From Trichostrongylus colubriformis (lineage: Eukaryota > Nematoda > Chromadorea > Rhabditida > Trichostrongylidae), in contig OZ022257.1 in the NCBI GenBank assembly GCA_963978905.1, positions 45,766,203 to 45,830,202 on the forward strand: a stretch of 64,000 nt of DNA, in the 5' to 3' direction. This document shows, in pieces, positions 23,342 to 35,059 of the stretch (the first letter of the stretch is position 1; each line of letters opens with the position of its first letter). The notes beneath the pieces were generated by a model, which saw nothing but the letters and a program-made list of their open reading frames with translations, was not told the origin of the DNA and ran no database searches. Position numbers and translations under genes: made by a program.

Positions 23342-23399
23342 TCAGTCAGTTGCTAGTTTGATCAAATTTTGTGGAATAAACCGACCACCTTGCCAGCCT

Positions 23400-26300
23400 A
23401 TGAATCGCCCCCATTCTAAGACACTCAGAAATTGTACACACCCCTTTGTAGAGCAGATATAGTACATCTCGGATAATGTATAACGTGCTGCTCAGACTTG
23501 TTAGTTATAGGGAAGAGTTTTCTCAAAAGCGACAAATTTGTGGGATGGCCTAGAAAATCAATTGCGATAGATGTACATGGATTATCAAAGCCACCAGGAG
23601 GTGTTATTTTAGTATGAAGCACTGTGAAGACATGTTCAGACGGGCGCGGTTCAGGAAAAGATCATATACGCCGAAACGCCAGGCTGAACTCCTTACCATG
23701 ACGCTACGGTAGCGCACGTGGTGCGGATTGTAAAGGGAGTGAATTATGCCTCTGGTGATTTTCGCTGTATATGTGTAAGCATCAGGAGTTCGCTAAAGGA
23801 ACCGGAAGGGGTCGAGAGGCATATAAGAAGAATTGATGTCTTGAAACGAATATTCGAGGTTAGAAGCGATAGTCCGTAGAGAAATCCGGAGGAAACCCTC
23901 TAGGAATGAGACGTTGTAGCCTGTATTCGCATCTCCCGCGCATTTCTTGGAACTGCAACATTACTTTTCCGAGTTGCTTGCTATGGAAGATGACATTTGT
24001 TGTCTCGTCGGGTGTATTTCATTCATTCATGATGATGTGGAATGAGTGAAACAGCAACAGCAGCAGTCAAGTGAAACAATTAACTGCGAAATAAGCGAAA
24101 GGGCAAGAAAGATAAAAGAGATAAGGGCAGTGTTCATGATAAAAAAATCCATTGATTCCACACTCGACGTCTCAGTGTCAAGCGTGCTTTTTGCGACCTA
24201 ACGAACTGCAAGCGTTACGGTAGGTCTTACCATAGACCAGGATTGCCCTTTCCAGGCTCTTCAACTTCCGTTTCTGGTTAATAAAATAATTTACCCGCAG
24301 GATAACAACTGAGATCACGTGAACCACAAGAGTTTTCTTAAGACCATCCCTCTCGCTTATGTGTAGTCCAAGGCATTCGGGTCGTGCAACTTCGGCAGAG
24401 TTCGCGATGACAGCGGTCTGTTGAGAATAGCAGATAGCCAACAGTTTTTCAGTTAGAGCAATAAATCCATGTTATAGTTTGTAAATGTAAACGTTTCTCA
24501 GCGACAAACCCCATTTCGAAAATGGTGGCCTTGCTGAAGGCATACAATATCATGAGAAGAAACGACAGACAAACAAACAACTCACTGTTGAATGCTTTGT
24601 ATCCCAGTGGCTACTGAGCCTCTCCAATGCTCCGGACAGTCACGAGTGTGCGCGTATTTTGTTGACTTTCTTGGGCGTTCGATAGATGTGCAGTTGACCA
24701 CAGGTGAACCAGAGGTCAACGTAAGGAAATCCGTCAGAACACTCGAATTAGTTCAGGTCACGCTAGGAAGCAGCGTTCACGCTTCTTGGCTCGCAGCCAG
24801 GTCACAGAGGAATCAGCAAAGAAATTGCCGTCGCGATTGGCACGGCGTGGTGATCTAGTTCTAGTGCCCTGAAGCCTCCTGTAGATAGCTTATTTCCTTA
24901 GAAAAAATATGGTAGTGATAACCACTACGACACTCACATGGTTAATATTAGGGGAGAGGGAATGCTACTCACCGTAGCCTTGCCTACGCATTACATTTTA
25001 CCAGTTCTTTAAGCGACACAAGTAGAATTTATTTCAACTGTACACAAATAAATAAAACAGAAACATTCCATGAAGTGTTATTTGAAGACAGCAGTTACAA
25101 AAATCATCCACAGCTTCAACTTGTGGATGCACGAGTCCCCTTGTGCCGTCCTTTATGCTGGAAAACTGTGATGATTCCGCAATTGGCTCTTGTAAGGCAG
25201 TGATAGGATAGCAAGGAAGAGAAGCGTATTCGAAAACACTTCTTTCCAAAAGACATGATGCGAAACTCACGCTGAGAAACGCGCCTCTGGAACTTCGAGC
25301 TACACGCTTCAGTAACCGAGTTGCCTGCTGGCGGCTGGCAGAGAAGGCCAAAGCTATTGTCATTTGACATTTCGTGGGGCGAAATTTGACTTCATTCATG
25401 ATTGTGTGAAGCAGGCCAACCATCAGTCACAATCAGAGAGTGGATAATTGAAAGGGAGAATAAACAAATGAATAAGAATAAGAAGGAGTTTATGACTTTA
25501 AAATCCAATTTGGGTGAAACACTGGACTGAATTACAAACCGGACGTCTAAGCATGATTCCGACGCGATTATGTGCAATTGCGGCAAACTAATCTTGGTAC
25601 AAGTGTTCACAGTGGGTCAAAAGTTATCTCTTCCTGTGTTTCCAGTTGTTTCCAGTGTTTCCAGTTTAGTCTCCAAGTGGGGTCTCAAACACCTGCTTAT
25701 TTACGTCATGATTGTCGTCTCTATTCGGTGCCCGTAAACCCTCCTCACAGCCATGATCAGAGGAAGGTAGCTTCAATGTAAGAATGAAATAGTAAACGGT
25801 TATGACTGAAGATAAAGCCAACTTTCATGATACTTGTCGTTGAATGGTCACGCCTTCAAACATGTGCAACTCTATGCTTCCAAATGGAAACATCATGGTT
25901 CTCGTGAGAAATTCGTGTGAAATCAAGCTAAAATCACAATTTGAACTATTTCTAACTTGTTTTCTGAGCTTGTTTTTGAAAGCGATCCCGATGATGTAAC
26001 AACGTTCCAGTTCAGACACATCCATCAGTAATAGGCGGAAATAAGACCTAATAAAGGCAAAATTACCTTGAACAAATTGCAGTCTTTTAAAGCTTCTAAT
26101 CCATGCCTGATTTTTCGGGTGTGTACCTTCATGTCTGAATTCCGCACCGCGGTATGTTGCAAGCGAAGCAATGCGGACGAGCTAAAGGCGCCATGTTGGT
26201 GGGTCCCGAAGCGATTATAAGTCAACTGCGTGTCGCGCCCCTAGCATCACCGTGTAATCGTTCCAAGATCCAACTATCGCGATGCGCATAGCTAGCACAC

Positions 26301-27690
26301 ACTGCGTCGCACGCCGCTCGGCATCGTGCGAAATCCTGACATGAGGGTACACACCCGATTTTTCCTGAGTGCTTCCAAATACCTCCAAACTCAAGATGTC
26401 AAATTAGGAGTAGAAGGCAATTTCCCGAACTGAGCTCTAGTCTCTTCGCATTGCAATCCTGTGCAGCGGTATGGGTGTTCAAGCAATTCAAGGCAGTAGC
26501 TGATTTATTTGTTGCAGTAAAATGTGACGATAACGGTGTATAAATCAGTATACGGTGCCTGAATTAGAGGCCACAAACTTCCAGCTGGGAGCCGGTGGAA
26601 TTACGTCAACTTCCCATAGAAACTCCACCAACTATGACATAGGACGGACGGTTATCGTCAATGGCCTGACTTTGTTCCGCTGCCGATTGTTTGCGAAACA
26701 GCAGAAGAGTGCCGTCCTGAAGCAGAGCTCATATTAATATTGCTCATTGCACATATAAGTATGTGTATGTATGTGCTTAGAATTCTACAACTGGCTTTTT
26801 ACAAATTTGATGGCTACGATTCAATATCATTACTACGGTTAAAAATGACTGCTATCGTTTCATACTTTACCATTTGCTGCAGAGGCTCTCAACTTGTGCC
26901 CTAACGTCGAACTATTCTCTATCTCTTACGAGTAAGATCAATCCTTCGTCGAGAAGACCTCGATGGGAGGATAGCATTTCGCTCGAGTGTAAAGGAGAGG
27001 TGGATTTGATGTCAGAAATCACATAGCTTCCCAGGTACCCCTTGTTGGGCAAGTAGCAGTAACGAGGAATTTAGTCGAGACCACTTGGCTATGCAAAAAC
27101 TTCCTCGACATGAATCTTAACCTGGCTTTACCGCCTCCCATTGTGGGCAGAAAGTATGGGGTTAGAGAAATAAAGCCTTCAATAACCGGACAAAAATTCA
27201 AGGCGAAAAATTACCTGTACGCAGGCAACAGTAAAAAAACGGACAACAGCAGGAGCGGAGGCAGGATTGACATAGCAATCGTCGAAAAATATGGATCGGC
27301 GCTAAGGTTTCCCACTGCAAAGAAATGCACAGTTCCACTAACAAAATATACAGCATGTCAAAAGTTTCTGCTTGTTAAGTTGTGAACTACATATAAAAGT
27401 AACTCAGCAAGACTGTCTGCATCATAACGGCGCGCTCGATTTCTACACGTCCGGATCTATCATGGTTACGTGTGTTTACAAAACTCACCATTCCTTTATC
27501 GCTGGTCTGTTCGCCTCGTTCCCGATGCCTTGGTTTTCTAGGAAATTGCACACATTCAGAGGACTACACTAGTAGAAACCTTCTACGGCCTTGACGTGTG
27601 TATAGCAAAGGGCGAAACGCACACACATGCGGTAAGGACCTGCTGGAGCTAAGGTTCGAGTAAGGGCCTATAAATGTTAGCGAACGCGAA
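23400..27690. other. No gene recognised; interspersed repeats
   Basis: Overlapping short frames on both strands give no motif. Stretches 24020-24180 and 25390-25500 are related to each other and to 13110-13260. Stretch 26130-26345 (GGCGCCATG...GGGTCCCGAAGCGATTA...CGTCGCAC...GTGCGAAATCCTGAC) is related to 39225-39415 and faintly to 55665-55745. The 91-codon frame at 27110 has no recognisable domain. Confidence 0.45.
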
Positions 27691-27711
27691 TCTTTTATAG
27701 GTTCTTGAAAA

Positions 27712-28690
27712 ATGTTAAACCTACGCGATCATCAGGCGACAATGCTCTATGAGTTCAAGCTCAAAAGTTCTGCAGCAGGAGCAGCTCCTAAGACTGCACT
27801 GGCTCAGATGTCCTTCCACAGCGAACAGTGAGTTACTGTTTCGCGATGTTCTTCTGTGAAGATTTTGATTTCGAGGATGAAGAAGGTGGTGGTTACCGGT
27901 TGTCGCTGGCTGATCAAGCTTTACGCATGACCTTCACGTCGAAATCGGATGCTACAATTTGAGCGGAGATAGCACGTACAGTTTTTCACTATGGCGTTGT
28001 TGTTGGGACTATCAGAATCGAGGTACCTGTCTTCAGTCAGCATGGTAAAAGAGAAATAGAAGTGGATACCCCATGATTTGACCGATGACCAATGTTTGGC
28101 TCCTCAGCAACTGTTCTAACATTGTTGTTCATGAGAAAACGAACCATATTGGGTGCTTGATAACAGTCGATGAAGAATGGGATCTGTGGGATAATAGGGA
28201 GCGAGAGTACTTATGGATCGACAACCTTCACCACCTTAATGTTTTCCCAAACCAGATCTTCACCCTGGAAGGATTGTTGACTGATTGGTGATGTTCTAAC
28301 GATGTGATCTACTATAGCGTCCTGCAGCCTGGTCAGGCTGCCACAGGAGACTTCTACCGCTGTTATTCAGGAGCAGTGTTTGAGGCATAATAAGCAGAGA
28401 GGCTTGTTTTGCTTCAGAATGACTCTCAGTCTCATTCTTCAAAGCTCACCCGGTAAAAATTAGCGTGATCAGGCATCAAAGTACTCTTCCACCGTCCTTA
28501 CTCTCCACACTTTTCCCCTTCAGATTAGTACTTTTCTCGAAGTTGGATGCAGATCTATGACAACAGCGTTTTCTTATGTGGGCTATCTGAAATTGTCTTT
28601 CGAAAGCTCTCAGATTCTTGTGAGTACGATCTCTTTAGAATGGAGTACTCTTCATACAGAAATGTTGGGAAAGTGTGTCAGATTAGATGG
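27712..28690 (+). pseudogene. Decayed mariner transposase
   Basis: From ATG at 27712 the + strand reads MLNLRDHQATMLYEFKLKSS, a mariner first helix-turn-helix. After frameshifts, 28085-28291 gives the first catalytic block (LITVDEEWDLWDNRERE then FPNQIFTLEG), and the segment ending near 28690 gives the C-terminal EWSTLHTEMLGKCVRLDG motif of mariner transposases. It is approximately full length but has many stops. I did not find convincing inverted ends, so the element borders are unknown. Confidence 0.75.
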
Positions 28691-28735
28691 ATTTCGCTTT
28701 GATGATAAAAGTTCAACTCAAATATTTGATTGGTA

Positions 28736-29271
28736 TTAGGTTGTCCGGAAAGTTTTCGGACTAAATGCATGGTAGGATTCAAAACAAGATATCTTTGTCA
28801 CCCGATATTGTGAGCGGACCTTACTTGAGGGATTTGTGTCTTATGTCCGGTATTTGTACCTGTCAGCAGCATGTGCGACATATCGTCTCCTGTTCCCAGT
28901 AGTGCCTTCGCAATGGATGACAAGAAGATGGTCTACCGACCAGTTCTGCTTCTACAATACGGCTCTGCCCGATCCGCGAACGAGGCCCATCGCTTTCTGC
29001 GGGAAACAATAAAGGGGCAAGTCCCCTGTCGCTCGACGTGCTTCTACTGACACCACAAGTTCGTCAACGGTGACGAATCGCTCAAGAAATTTCGACCACA
29101 AACATGGAATAAACGCCTCGTGCTCGCTACCTGTGGGGCTCGACCTAACCTTTCTGTACGGCAAATTCAGACCTTACGAACACTCCAAAATCCACGGTAC
29201 ACGATGTTAATAAAGTTGCTAACTACACAATGTTTTCCGATTTCAGTCCGAAAACTTTCCGGACAACCTAA
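28736..29271 (+). mobile_element. Mariner-derived MITE with transposase N-terminus only (copy 2, 536 bp)
   Basis: Ends TTAGGTTGTCCGGAAAG and CTTTCCGGACAACCTAA carry TA duplications (28734-28735, 29272-29273). The + strand contains MDDKKMVYRPVLL from about 28914 and SANEAHRFLRETIKG further on, as in copy 1 (7562-8095) but inverted. A stop interrupts it after CRSTCFY. Its left end sits about 45 bp after the decayed mariner at 27712-28690. Confidence 0.88.
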
Positions 29272-29316
29272 TAGTATTAAAGTAATGGTATAGCCCTGTA
29301 TCATTTTCTGCACCTT

Positions 29317-30950
29317 CTAATTCAAGGAAACTTTTCTAAGAAACGCACTGAGATCAAATAACGAAGCGAGACCAGCCACAATCATCAATGGTATCGTCCA
29401 GAACATTCTGCTGCGTGAGTATACAATCACTGGATCACCGAAATGTATTCCATATTTTGAGTCGGGGCGGAGAGCACCGACAACACAGACCTAAAATAGT
29501 GAATCAATAAGTGATGGCAAAGAGATCAGCCCTTGTGCCACGGTTTTTCGATATCATTCCGCATTTTTTGGGATTACTGGTGAGGACGCGTTTGGGCCCA
29601 CAGCAACTTACAGGGATTGATCATCCTATTACATGTCCGCCTTTAGCACGCGAACCAAACTTTTTATTGTAAAACTATGGGTGCTAAGGTCCCCAAGTGG
29701 CCTCCGAGGAAAAACAATTTTCAATCCGATGTTTGAGATTTTCACCTATCTTGGGATGGACATGGGCACAGTTAGTTTCCTATTCTACAAACGAACAGCC
29801 AACAGCTTCGATAGCGGAGAGTTTCGAGGCATTTTTTTTTGGGAATTTACTATTTGTCGCCATTGTTGTCGAACCTGTGGAGACCCATTCATTCCTATGT
29901 GGCATATTCGTGTTGAACTCACTGCAATCAAGAGTCCTGCAATAATAACTGCCGATCCTGACAATATCGCGAGAAATATCAAAGGCGATAAATTGGAGTA
30001 GTCGAAGTTGGCAATTTTAGGAGGAAAAACATCAAAGATCGTCATGGCACAGATCAGAAAAACGGTGAGCATATATGGAAGACTAAACCGAATATCGTGA
30101 TTGACTCGATGTTTGAAAAACATCACTTAGAAAAGGAAGGTGGAAGGAATGCATACTTTGGAATCATGCTCGATACCTTGTGATTTGCCATCTTTCCGGC
30201 GCCTTTTTGACCCATGCGACATGGATTGCCATACTAGAAAATATGATGGATCCAATCATGAAAGAGAAACATCCTGTTGTTTCAAGGACTCGTTCGGCAT
30301 CGCTTAGTCCATCAATCCTTAACATGTGAAAAAATGAGGATAAAAATTGACGCAAAATTTCGGTTCAACATCCAAGTTAAATATAATACGACTGCGTCAT
30401 GGTCAGCTGAATCAATTGCTGAGTCGAAGTAATGGGCTTCATGGGTACCACATTAGCGGAAGAGCTGCTTTCCGAACTCATTTTCAAATTCCTTTCTCTT
30501 ATGAGCATTATAGAGATTTTTATTATTGCGCAGTGTACATGTAAGTTTAAGAGCGCACAATTAGCTATTGTTAGGTGTCAAGGGTTTGAAGGGTCTGATT
30601 GTGATATGATGTGATATGAGCAATCAACGTCATATGTTATCTTATCCGAAAAGTTAGTGGTGTACCGTACACAATTTTCTCCCTCTACCAATTGGATGCA
30701 TCATAGTCAACTTACACGTTTATGTCCGGGAAATCCATCACGTGAATTATAGCTGAGTGAAAAAGTAATACAGCAGCTCGAAATGTCAGCGGAGCCATCG
30801 TGATGGCTACGAACGTCTTGGAAAAGTCCACTCGCATTAGTACTGTGCAGGTCCAGAATACAAAAATAAAAAATGCTTCAACTGCCAACACGATGAGAGC
30901 GCCAGGTTTTCCTATAATTGTGGCTGTATTGACAGAATACTCCACGGTAC
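29317..30950 (-). CDS. Multi-pass membrane protein, family unknown (5' end not found)
   Basis: Exons on the minus strand: 30950-30716, 30317-30177, 30125-29851, 29490-29317 (stop 29319-29317). Exon 30950-30716 has two hydrophobic segments (ALIVLAVEAFFIFVFWTCTV; APLTFRAAVLLFHSAIIHVM). Exon 30317-30177 has one (GCFSFMIGSIIFSSMAIHV). Exon 30125-29851 has two (SLPYMLTVFLICAMTIF; LIFLAILSGSAVIIAGLLIA). The last exon has one (TIPLMIVAGLASLFDLSAFL). That is six membrane spans. Junctions 1-2 (phase 2) and 3-4 (phase 0) fit. The junction 30177/30125 does not keep frame with the best splice sites, so an exon is missing, a site is unusual, or the gene is damaged. The first exon opens after an acceptor just downstream of an in-frame stop, so upstream exons must exist. 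I do not recognise the family. Confidence 0.6.
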
Positions 30951-31025
30951 CTCAGTCGCTCAGATTCAATAAAAACAATGTCGCTTTCTGGGAGAATTCT
31001 TTAAGAACACTAGACATAGAGATCT

Positions 31026-31055
31026 TCCTCCCTGGGATTTAGAAGCCAGGGAGGA
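31026..31055. repeat. Short GC-rich stem-loop
   Basis: TCCTCCCTGG and CCAGGGAGGA form a 10-bp stem around a 10-nt loop, about 25 bp left of the TTAA MITE. No role is known. Confidence 0.6.
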
Positions 31056-31080
31056 GCTTCGGAGTTCGAAATAAGCTTAA

Positions 31081-31617
31081 AGTCAGCATTAGGGGTAATG
31101 TGGTTCTTGACTGATTTCTAAAAGAAGTAACTTACATGAAAACTATAGGTCTAAGAAGGCTATATGTGTCGGAATCCTGGTGAAAAAGCGTGCCTCCGAG
31201 CTATAGAAACGGCGCAACGGATAACAGCTGACGCTTTGAATGACAGACCCAGCCCCCGGGTGACGTGATTCCCGATTGGCTGGTGTGGGAGCGGCCAAGG
31301 GTATGCGGTAGGATTGAGGGTATTGCGACGCGTTTTCTCAGTTTTAGCTTCAAGCTCACTCCAGAAAACAGATGTTGTCGTATTACAAACACTCACTCGG
31401 CAACATGCAAATGGGAAACTAGTCGCGACTACCCGCATCTCGACGGAAAGGTCGTCCGCGTCGAGAATCAACGGAGGGAAGGGGATCCTACTTCTCAGGT
31501 TTTGGGACATGTCCATCCGTTTTTCTCCACCATCCTTTTCTCCACTATATTACTATGCATCTTGACTTCCATATTCACTACGTTTACTTTCCGTCCAAAT
31601 TTCCCTTAATGCTGCCT
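31081..31617. mobile_element. TTAA-flanked MITE family B, copy 1 (537 bp)
   Basis: TTAA (31077-31080) then AGTCAGCATTAGGGG at the left; CCCTTAATGCTGCCT then TTAA (31618-31621) at the right. The internal sequence (GGGATTGAGG-like ... GAAAGGTCGTCCGCG... TCCATCCGTTTTTCTCCACC) recurs at 33470-33797 and, inverted, at 55093-55642. The overlapping open frames inside it (31265-31609) are repeat sequence, not a gene. Confidence 0.82.
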
Positions 31618-31629
31618 TTAATGGAAAAA

Positions 31630-32090
31630 TTGGGAGTGCGCTCGCTCGGACCTTACTCAAAAAGTGGTTTAAGAATGAAACTAGCTGAAACAATGTCACA
31701 TGAAGGTAGTCTAGGCGCGGATTTCATGAACTCCGATGTTGGGGGTATAGTCCTCCGCTCTACAAAATACATGTCTCGAAGACCTTGCTCGAATGGAAAC
31801 CCACACATTCATTTCATTTCCTCCCCTCTATGTTGGTGGAAGATTGCAAGTAGAAATCAAATATTAATTTGATTTCTGAATTGCTGAAAGTGAATTGCTT
31901 TCTTGAATTGCCGATATCTCTGAGACCCTGTATCGAGGCGAGTGTGGAAGGAATTGACAGAAAGCTAGCAACTGCCAGCTGCGGCGGAGGTTCGGCAAGA
32001 AACTGTGCACAGTTCGTGATTCAGACGATCAAGGAGACAGCAAAGGTACATGTCGCTTATTGATCAAGCAATCAGGTGCAGAGGAGAAGA
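31630..32090. other. No gene recognised
   Basis: Short frames at 31555-31872 and 31869-32063 show no motif and no consistent splice context. GCACAGTTCGTGATTCAGACGATC at 32006-32030 belongs to the AGTTCGCGATTC repeat family. Confidence 0.5.
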
Positions 32091-32094
32091 ATCG

Positions 32095-32320
32095 TATGGA
32101 ATAGGTGTTTAGGCGATACCTGTTGATTAGGTAGGCAATATGCCTGATCGCCTAATCGCCCAACCGCTTAACCGCATCGCCGCCTGATCGCGTGACCACG
32201 TGATCGCGTAATCGTTCAATCGCCTGGTTGCCCAGCCTCCTAATCGCCTCATCTCCTGATCGAATTGTATTTTATTCATTTCGCCAGGTCGCCTTATCGC
32301 CTAATCGCCAAAAAAGTGTG
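32095..32320. repeat. Degenerate GATCGCCTAATCG minisatellite
   Basis: Roughly 8-10 bp units of the form (G/A)ATCGCCTAAT or GATCGCCTGATCG repeat about twenty times, interrupted by GAATTGTATTTTATTCATTTCG near 32263-32284. Related relics are at 20397-20475 and 54780-54985. Confidence 0.8.
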
Positions 32321-32329
32321 TGCAAACGT

Positions 32330-33465
32330 CAACTCTAAACACTATCTAGGATTGCTATCATACTGTACTGCGCTGCGACTCCGATCTGTACTCAAGGTTG
32401 CTATCAGGCTCGCCGCTCTGCCGAGGAAGCATTCTATTTGAACATGTGAATCAGGGGCGTTTCATTTGATGGTGATGCAATCTACATTTACTCTTCTTTC
32501 TTTTCTTCCTTTTTCGACTTCTTATATTCCGTAGTAGTTTTGATGAGCCTATGACCTTTTTTCGGAGATTATTCTTTATCACTGAGCCTTGAATTAACCA
32601 ATAAAGTGATAGGAAGTATGATGGGTCGCATGCTATCACCAGGACCTGCCGCAACAGGTGCCGCCCCCTAACGAAAATTCAGTAAAGGAGTCCGAACGCG
32701 ATGACAGTAGCTATGAACTCACCCGGTTCAAATGAGCGGTGAGCATAGAAAAGAAGACCTTCTTGACGGCAACTGTAGGTAATTGCTCCGCTGCCGTCGG
32801 TAGTTTGACGGCATATCATTGAACTTCTCTCGACCTCATGGGATTCGTGCTGCGTTTAGTAATTCTGAAAGCTCTTCGAGCATTTCCATTGAAAACTCAC
32901 GATTAAACCTCAAGAAAAGTCTCACATTCGGAAGTGAAATATTGTAACACTTGGCGGCCGCCTTCCAGCTCGCTCACTTCGGTCCTACGTTGGTACGAAA
33001 ATAATGTTAGTACTCACCATTAACACCCTGAACATCTGATCTGTCTACCCGAAAGGGATCAGATTACGAAAAACTTTGAGACAGTATCAATGACGCTTGA
33101 TTCAGCTGCTCCAGTGGAGTAAAAGTATATTGACCTACATACATATATCTGCCGGTTTTGCAGGGGAAAGCTCGCACAGCGATGTAATGGGGAATTTATT
33201 TTCATGCCAGAGAAGATTTCCAACTTTCCTACCCCCTCTGCATTATATCCACATTAAAGACAGTGTTTGGGATAATGTGGGTGACAGGGAATCCCATAAG
33301 GAGGTATCGAGTGAAAAACTACGGGTCTGGAAGGCCTATGCATGGCGAAATCCCCCGCGGAAGGTGCCCCCTTGAGCTGTGGCGGAGGCGGCCTCGTTAG
33401 GGCAAGCCGCCTTGGTTTAGGGCAGCCCGCCTCCAGGCGACGTTATTAGTGGTTGGTCACGGTGA
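32330..33465. other. No gene recognised
   Basis: Contains a short GC-rich block near 33350-33440 (GGCGGAGGCGGCC, AAGCCGCC, GCAGCCCGCCTCC). No splice-linked coding series was found. Confidence 0.45.
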
Positions 33466-33469
33466 GGTT

Positions 33470-33797
33470 GGTCAAGGAAATCAGCAGGATTGAAAGTATC
33501 GCAGCGCGCTTTCTCACTTTTAGCTTGAAGCTCACCACACGAATATAGATGCTGTCGCATTTCCAAACATCCCTTCATGTTTACGTCTTGGTAGTGCCAG
33601 TGGAAAACCTATGCGGACTACCCGCGTCTTGACGGAAAGGTCGTCCGCGCCTAGAACCAACGGTGGGAAGAGGTCCTATTTCTCGAGTTTTTGACCATTC
33701 CCATCCGTTTTTTCTCCACCGTCCTGTTACTAGACATCTCGGCTTTCATATTCACTACTTCTTTAACTTTTCGTCCGGATTTTCCCGAAAGCTGCCT
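33470..33797. mobile_element. TTAA MITE family B, left-truncated copy
   Basis: It shares TCGCAGCGCG-like, GACGGAAAGGTCGTCCGCG and CCATCCGTTTTTTCTCCACC blocks with 31081-31617 and ends AAGCTGCCT then TTAA (33798-33801). The left terminus was not found. Confidence 0.7.
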
Positions 33798-34105
33798 TTA
33801 ATTCCATGTTAGAATTCCTACTCATTCGGAAGCAGGCATCGAGAGATTTCACAGACAGGAGTCAGATAAATGCATTTATTCAACATTCCCTTTCCAGAAA
33901 GTTCAGAAAAAGAGGGTGGAACAGTGAAGCTCTTTCATGGCAACATATTGCTAGTCTTGGCAAAAAGCTTGACGAAACCGCACTCAGTACCATTTGCTTC
34001 CTTCCTCACTTAAACCTATGGTTTAACTTATCCCACCTACCAAAATACCTCCGGATGTGTGCCATGAGATAGCAAAGGTGTCGTGGTGCGTCGTCCGGCA
34101 AGCTA

Positions 34106-34603
34106 CAGTAGCGGTCAAAAATATATGCGGTTTGGGATTTTGACCATAACTTTGTTCGGTGTTTGCATATCTCGCTCAATTTTTTTTGTGTTTTGAAGGA
34201 AACTGTTACTCAATGAAATAAAGTATCTCAGCCGAGTAGGATGCATTGTGAAGGTTGGAAAAATTATTTAACTGAAACCACTGAAAATGGTCAACTCGGT
34301 GCCTCAGTGCTGTTAGGATTTGAAATAGCGTGCAACAAAGTCCCAGCCTCATTCCGTAATATTTTCTGCCCACCTGCCCGTTTCGATGAGTTATAAGCTT
34401 TTTATGGCCAATTGAATTTTTGAAAAGGTTTGGTATTTTTAGAGTTTTTAGTTAAGTAAATTTTTCAATCTCAGCACTACACCCTACTTTGCTTCACTGA
34501 GTACCAGTTGCCTTCAAAAAACAAAAAAATTGAATAAGAAATGTAAACTTCGACCAAAGTTATGGTTAGAATCCAAAACCGCATATATTTTTGACCGCTA
34601 CTG
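34106..34603. mobile_element. CAGTAGCGGTC MITE, copy 1 (498 bp)
   Basis: Inverted ends CAGTAGCGGTCAAAAATATA and TATATTTTTGACCGCTACTG with TA on both sides. The inner blocks are also inverted-repeat (GAAGGAAACTGTTACTCAATG against the GAGTACCAGTTGCCTTC region). Non-coding, Tc1/mariner-like target. A second copy is at 41075-41574. Confidence 0.88.
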
Positions 34604-34674
34604 TATATGACGGGCATGCAGCCGCCCTGGATGGGTTCTCGAGCGATGACTGTGCTTTAGGACTTATTTTGAAG

Positions 34675-35053
34675 AAATCGTCCACAGAAAAATGAGTTTT
34701 TGTGTTTATGTTGTATTTGCCTAATGTGGGCCTCTTGCTCAGATACAGCGTCACAAAGCACGTCCGAGTGGGCGGGGCCTAAGAGTGAAAGCCTCGTTCC
34801 GTCATCCGCCGTAGTCGGAGGCGCATTGTAGGCACAAAAGTTACGTAGACAGTCCCACTCTCCGTTCCCAACGGCGACGGACGACGGGGCAAGGCTTTTA
34901 CTCGGAGGCCCCGCCCACCCGGACGTACTTTGTGGTGCTGTATCTTAGCTGGACTCACATTTTTTCGCGTGAAAGTTTTCATATGGTCCACATTAGGCAA
35001 ATACAACATAAACATATGGGTAATACAAAAACTTATTTTTCCGTGGACGATTT
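34675..35053. repeat. 379-bp imperfect palindrome with GC-rich core
   Basis: AAATCGTCCACAGAAAAATGAG at the left is inverted at the right end (TTATTTTTCCGTGGACGATTT). Inner pairs include the CCTAATGTGG block and GGGCGGGGCC against GGCCCCGCCC. The target duplication is not clear. Confidence 0.75.
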
Positions 35054-35059
35054 AAGAGT

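Noticed and set aside
25034..25423. 129-aa minus-strand frame
   Set aside because: It overlaps another minus-strand frame and an interspersed repeat, and shows no domain.
31265..31609. 114-aa and 83-aa plus-strand frames
   Set aside because: They lie wholly within the TTAA MITE, whose other copies carry different stops.
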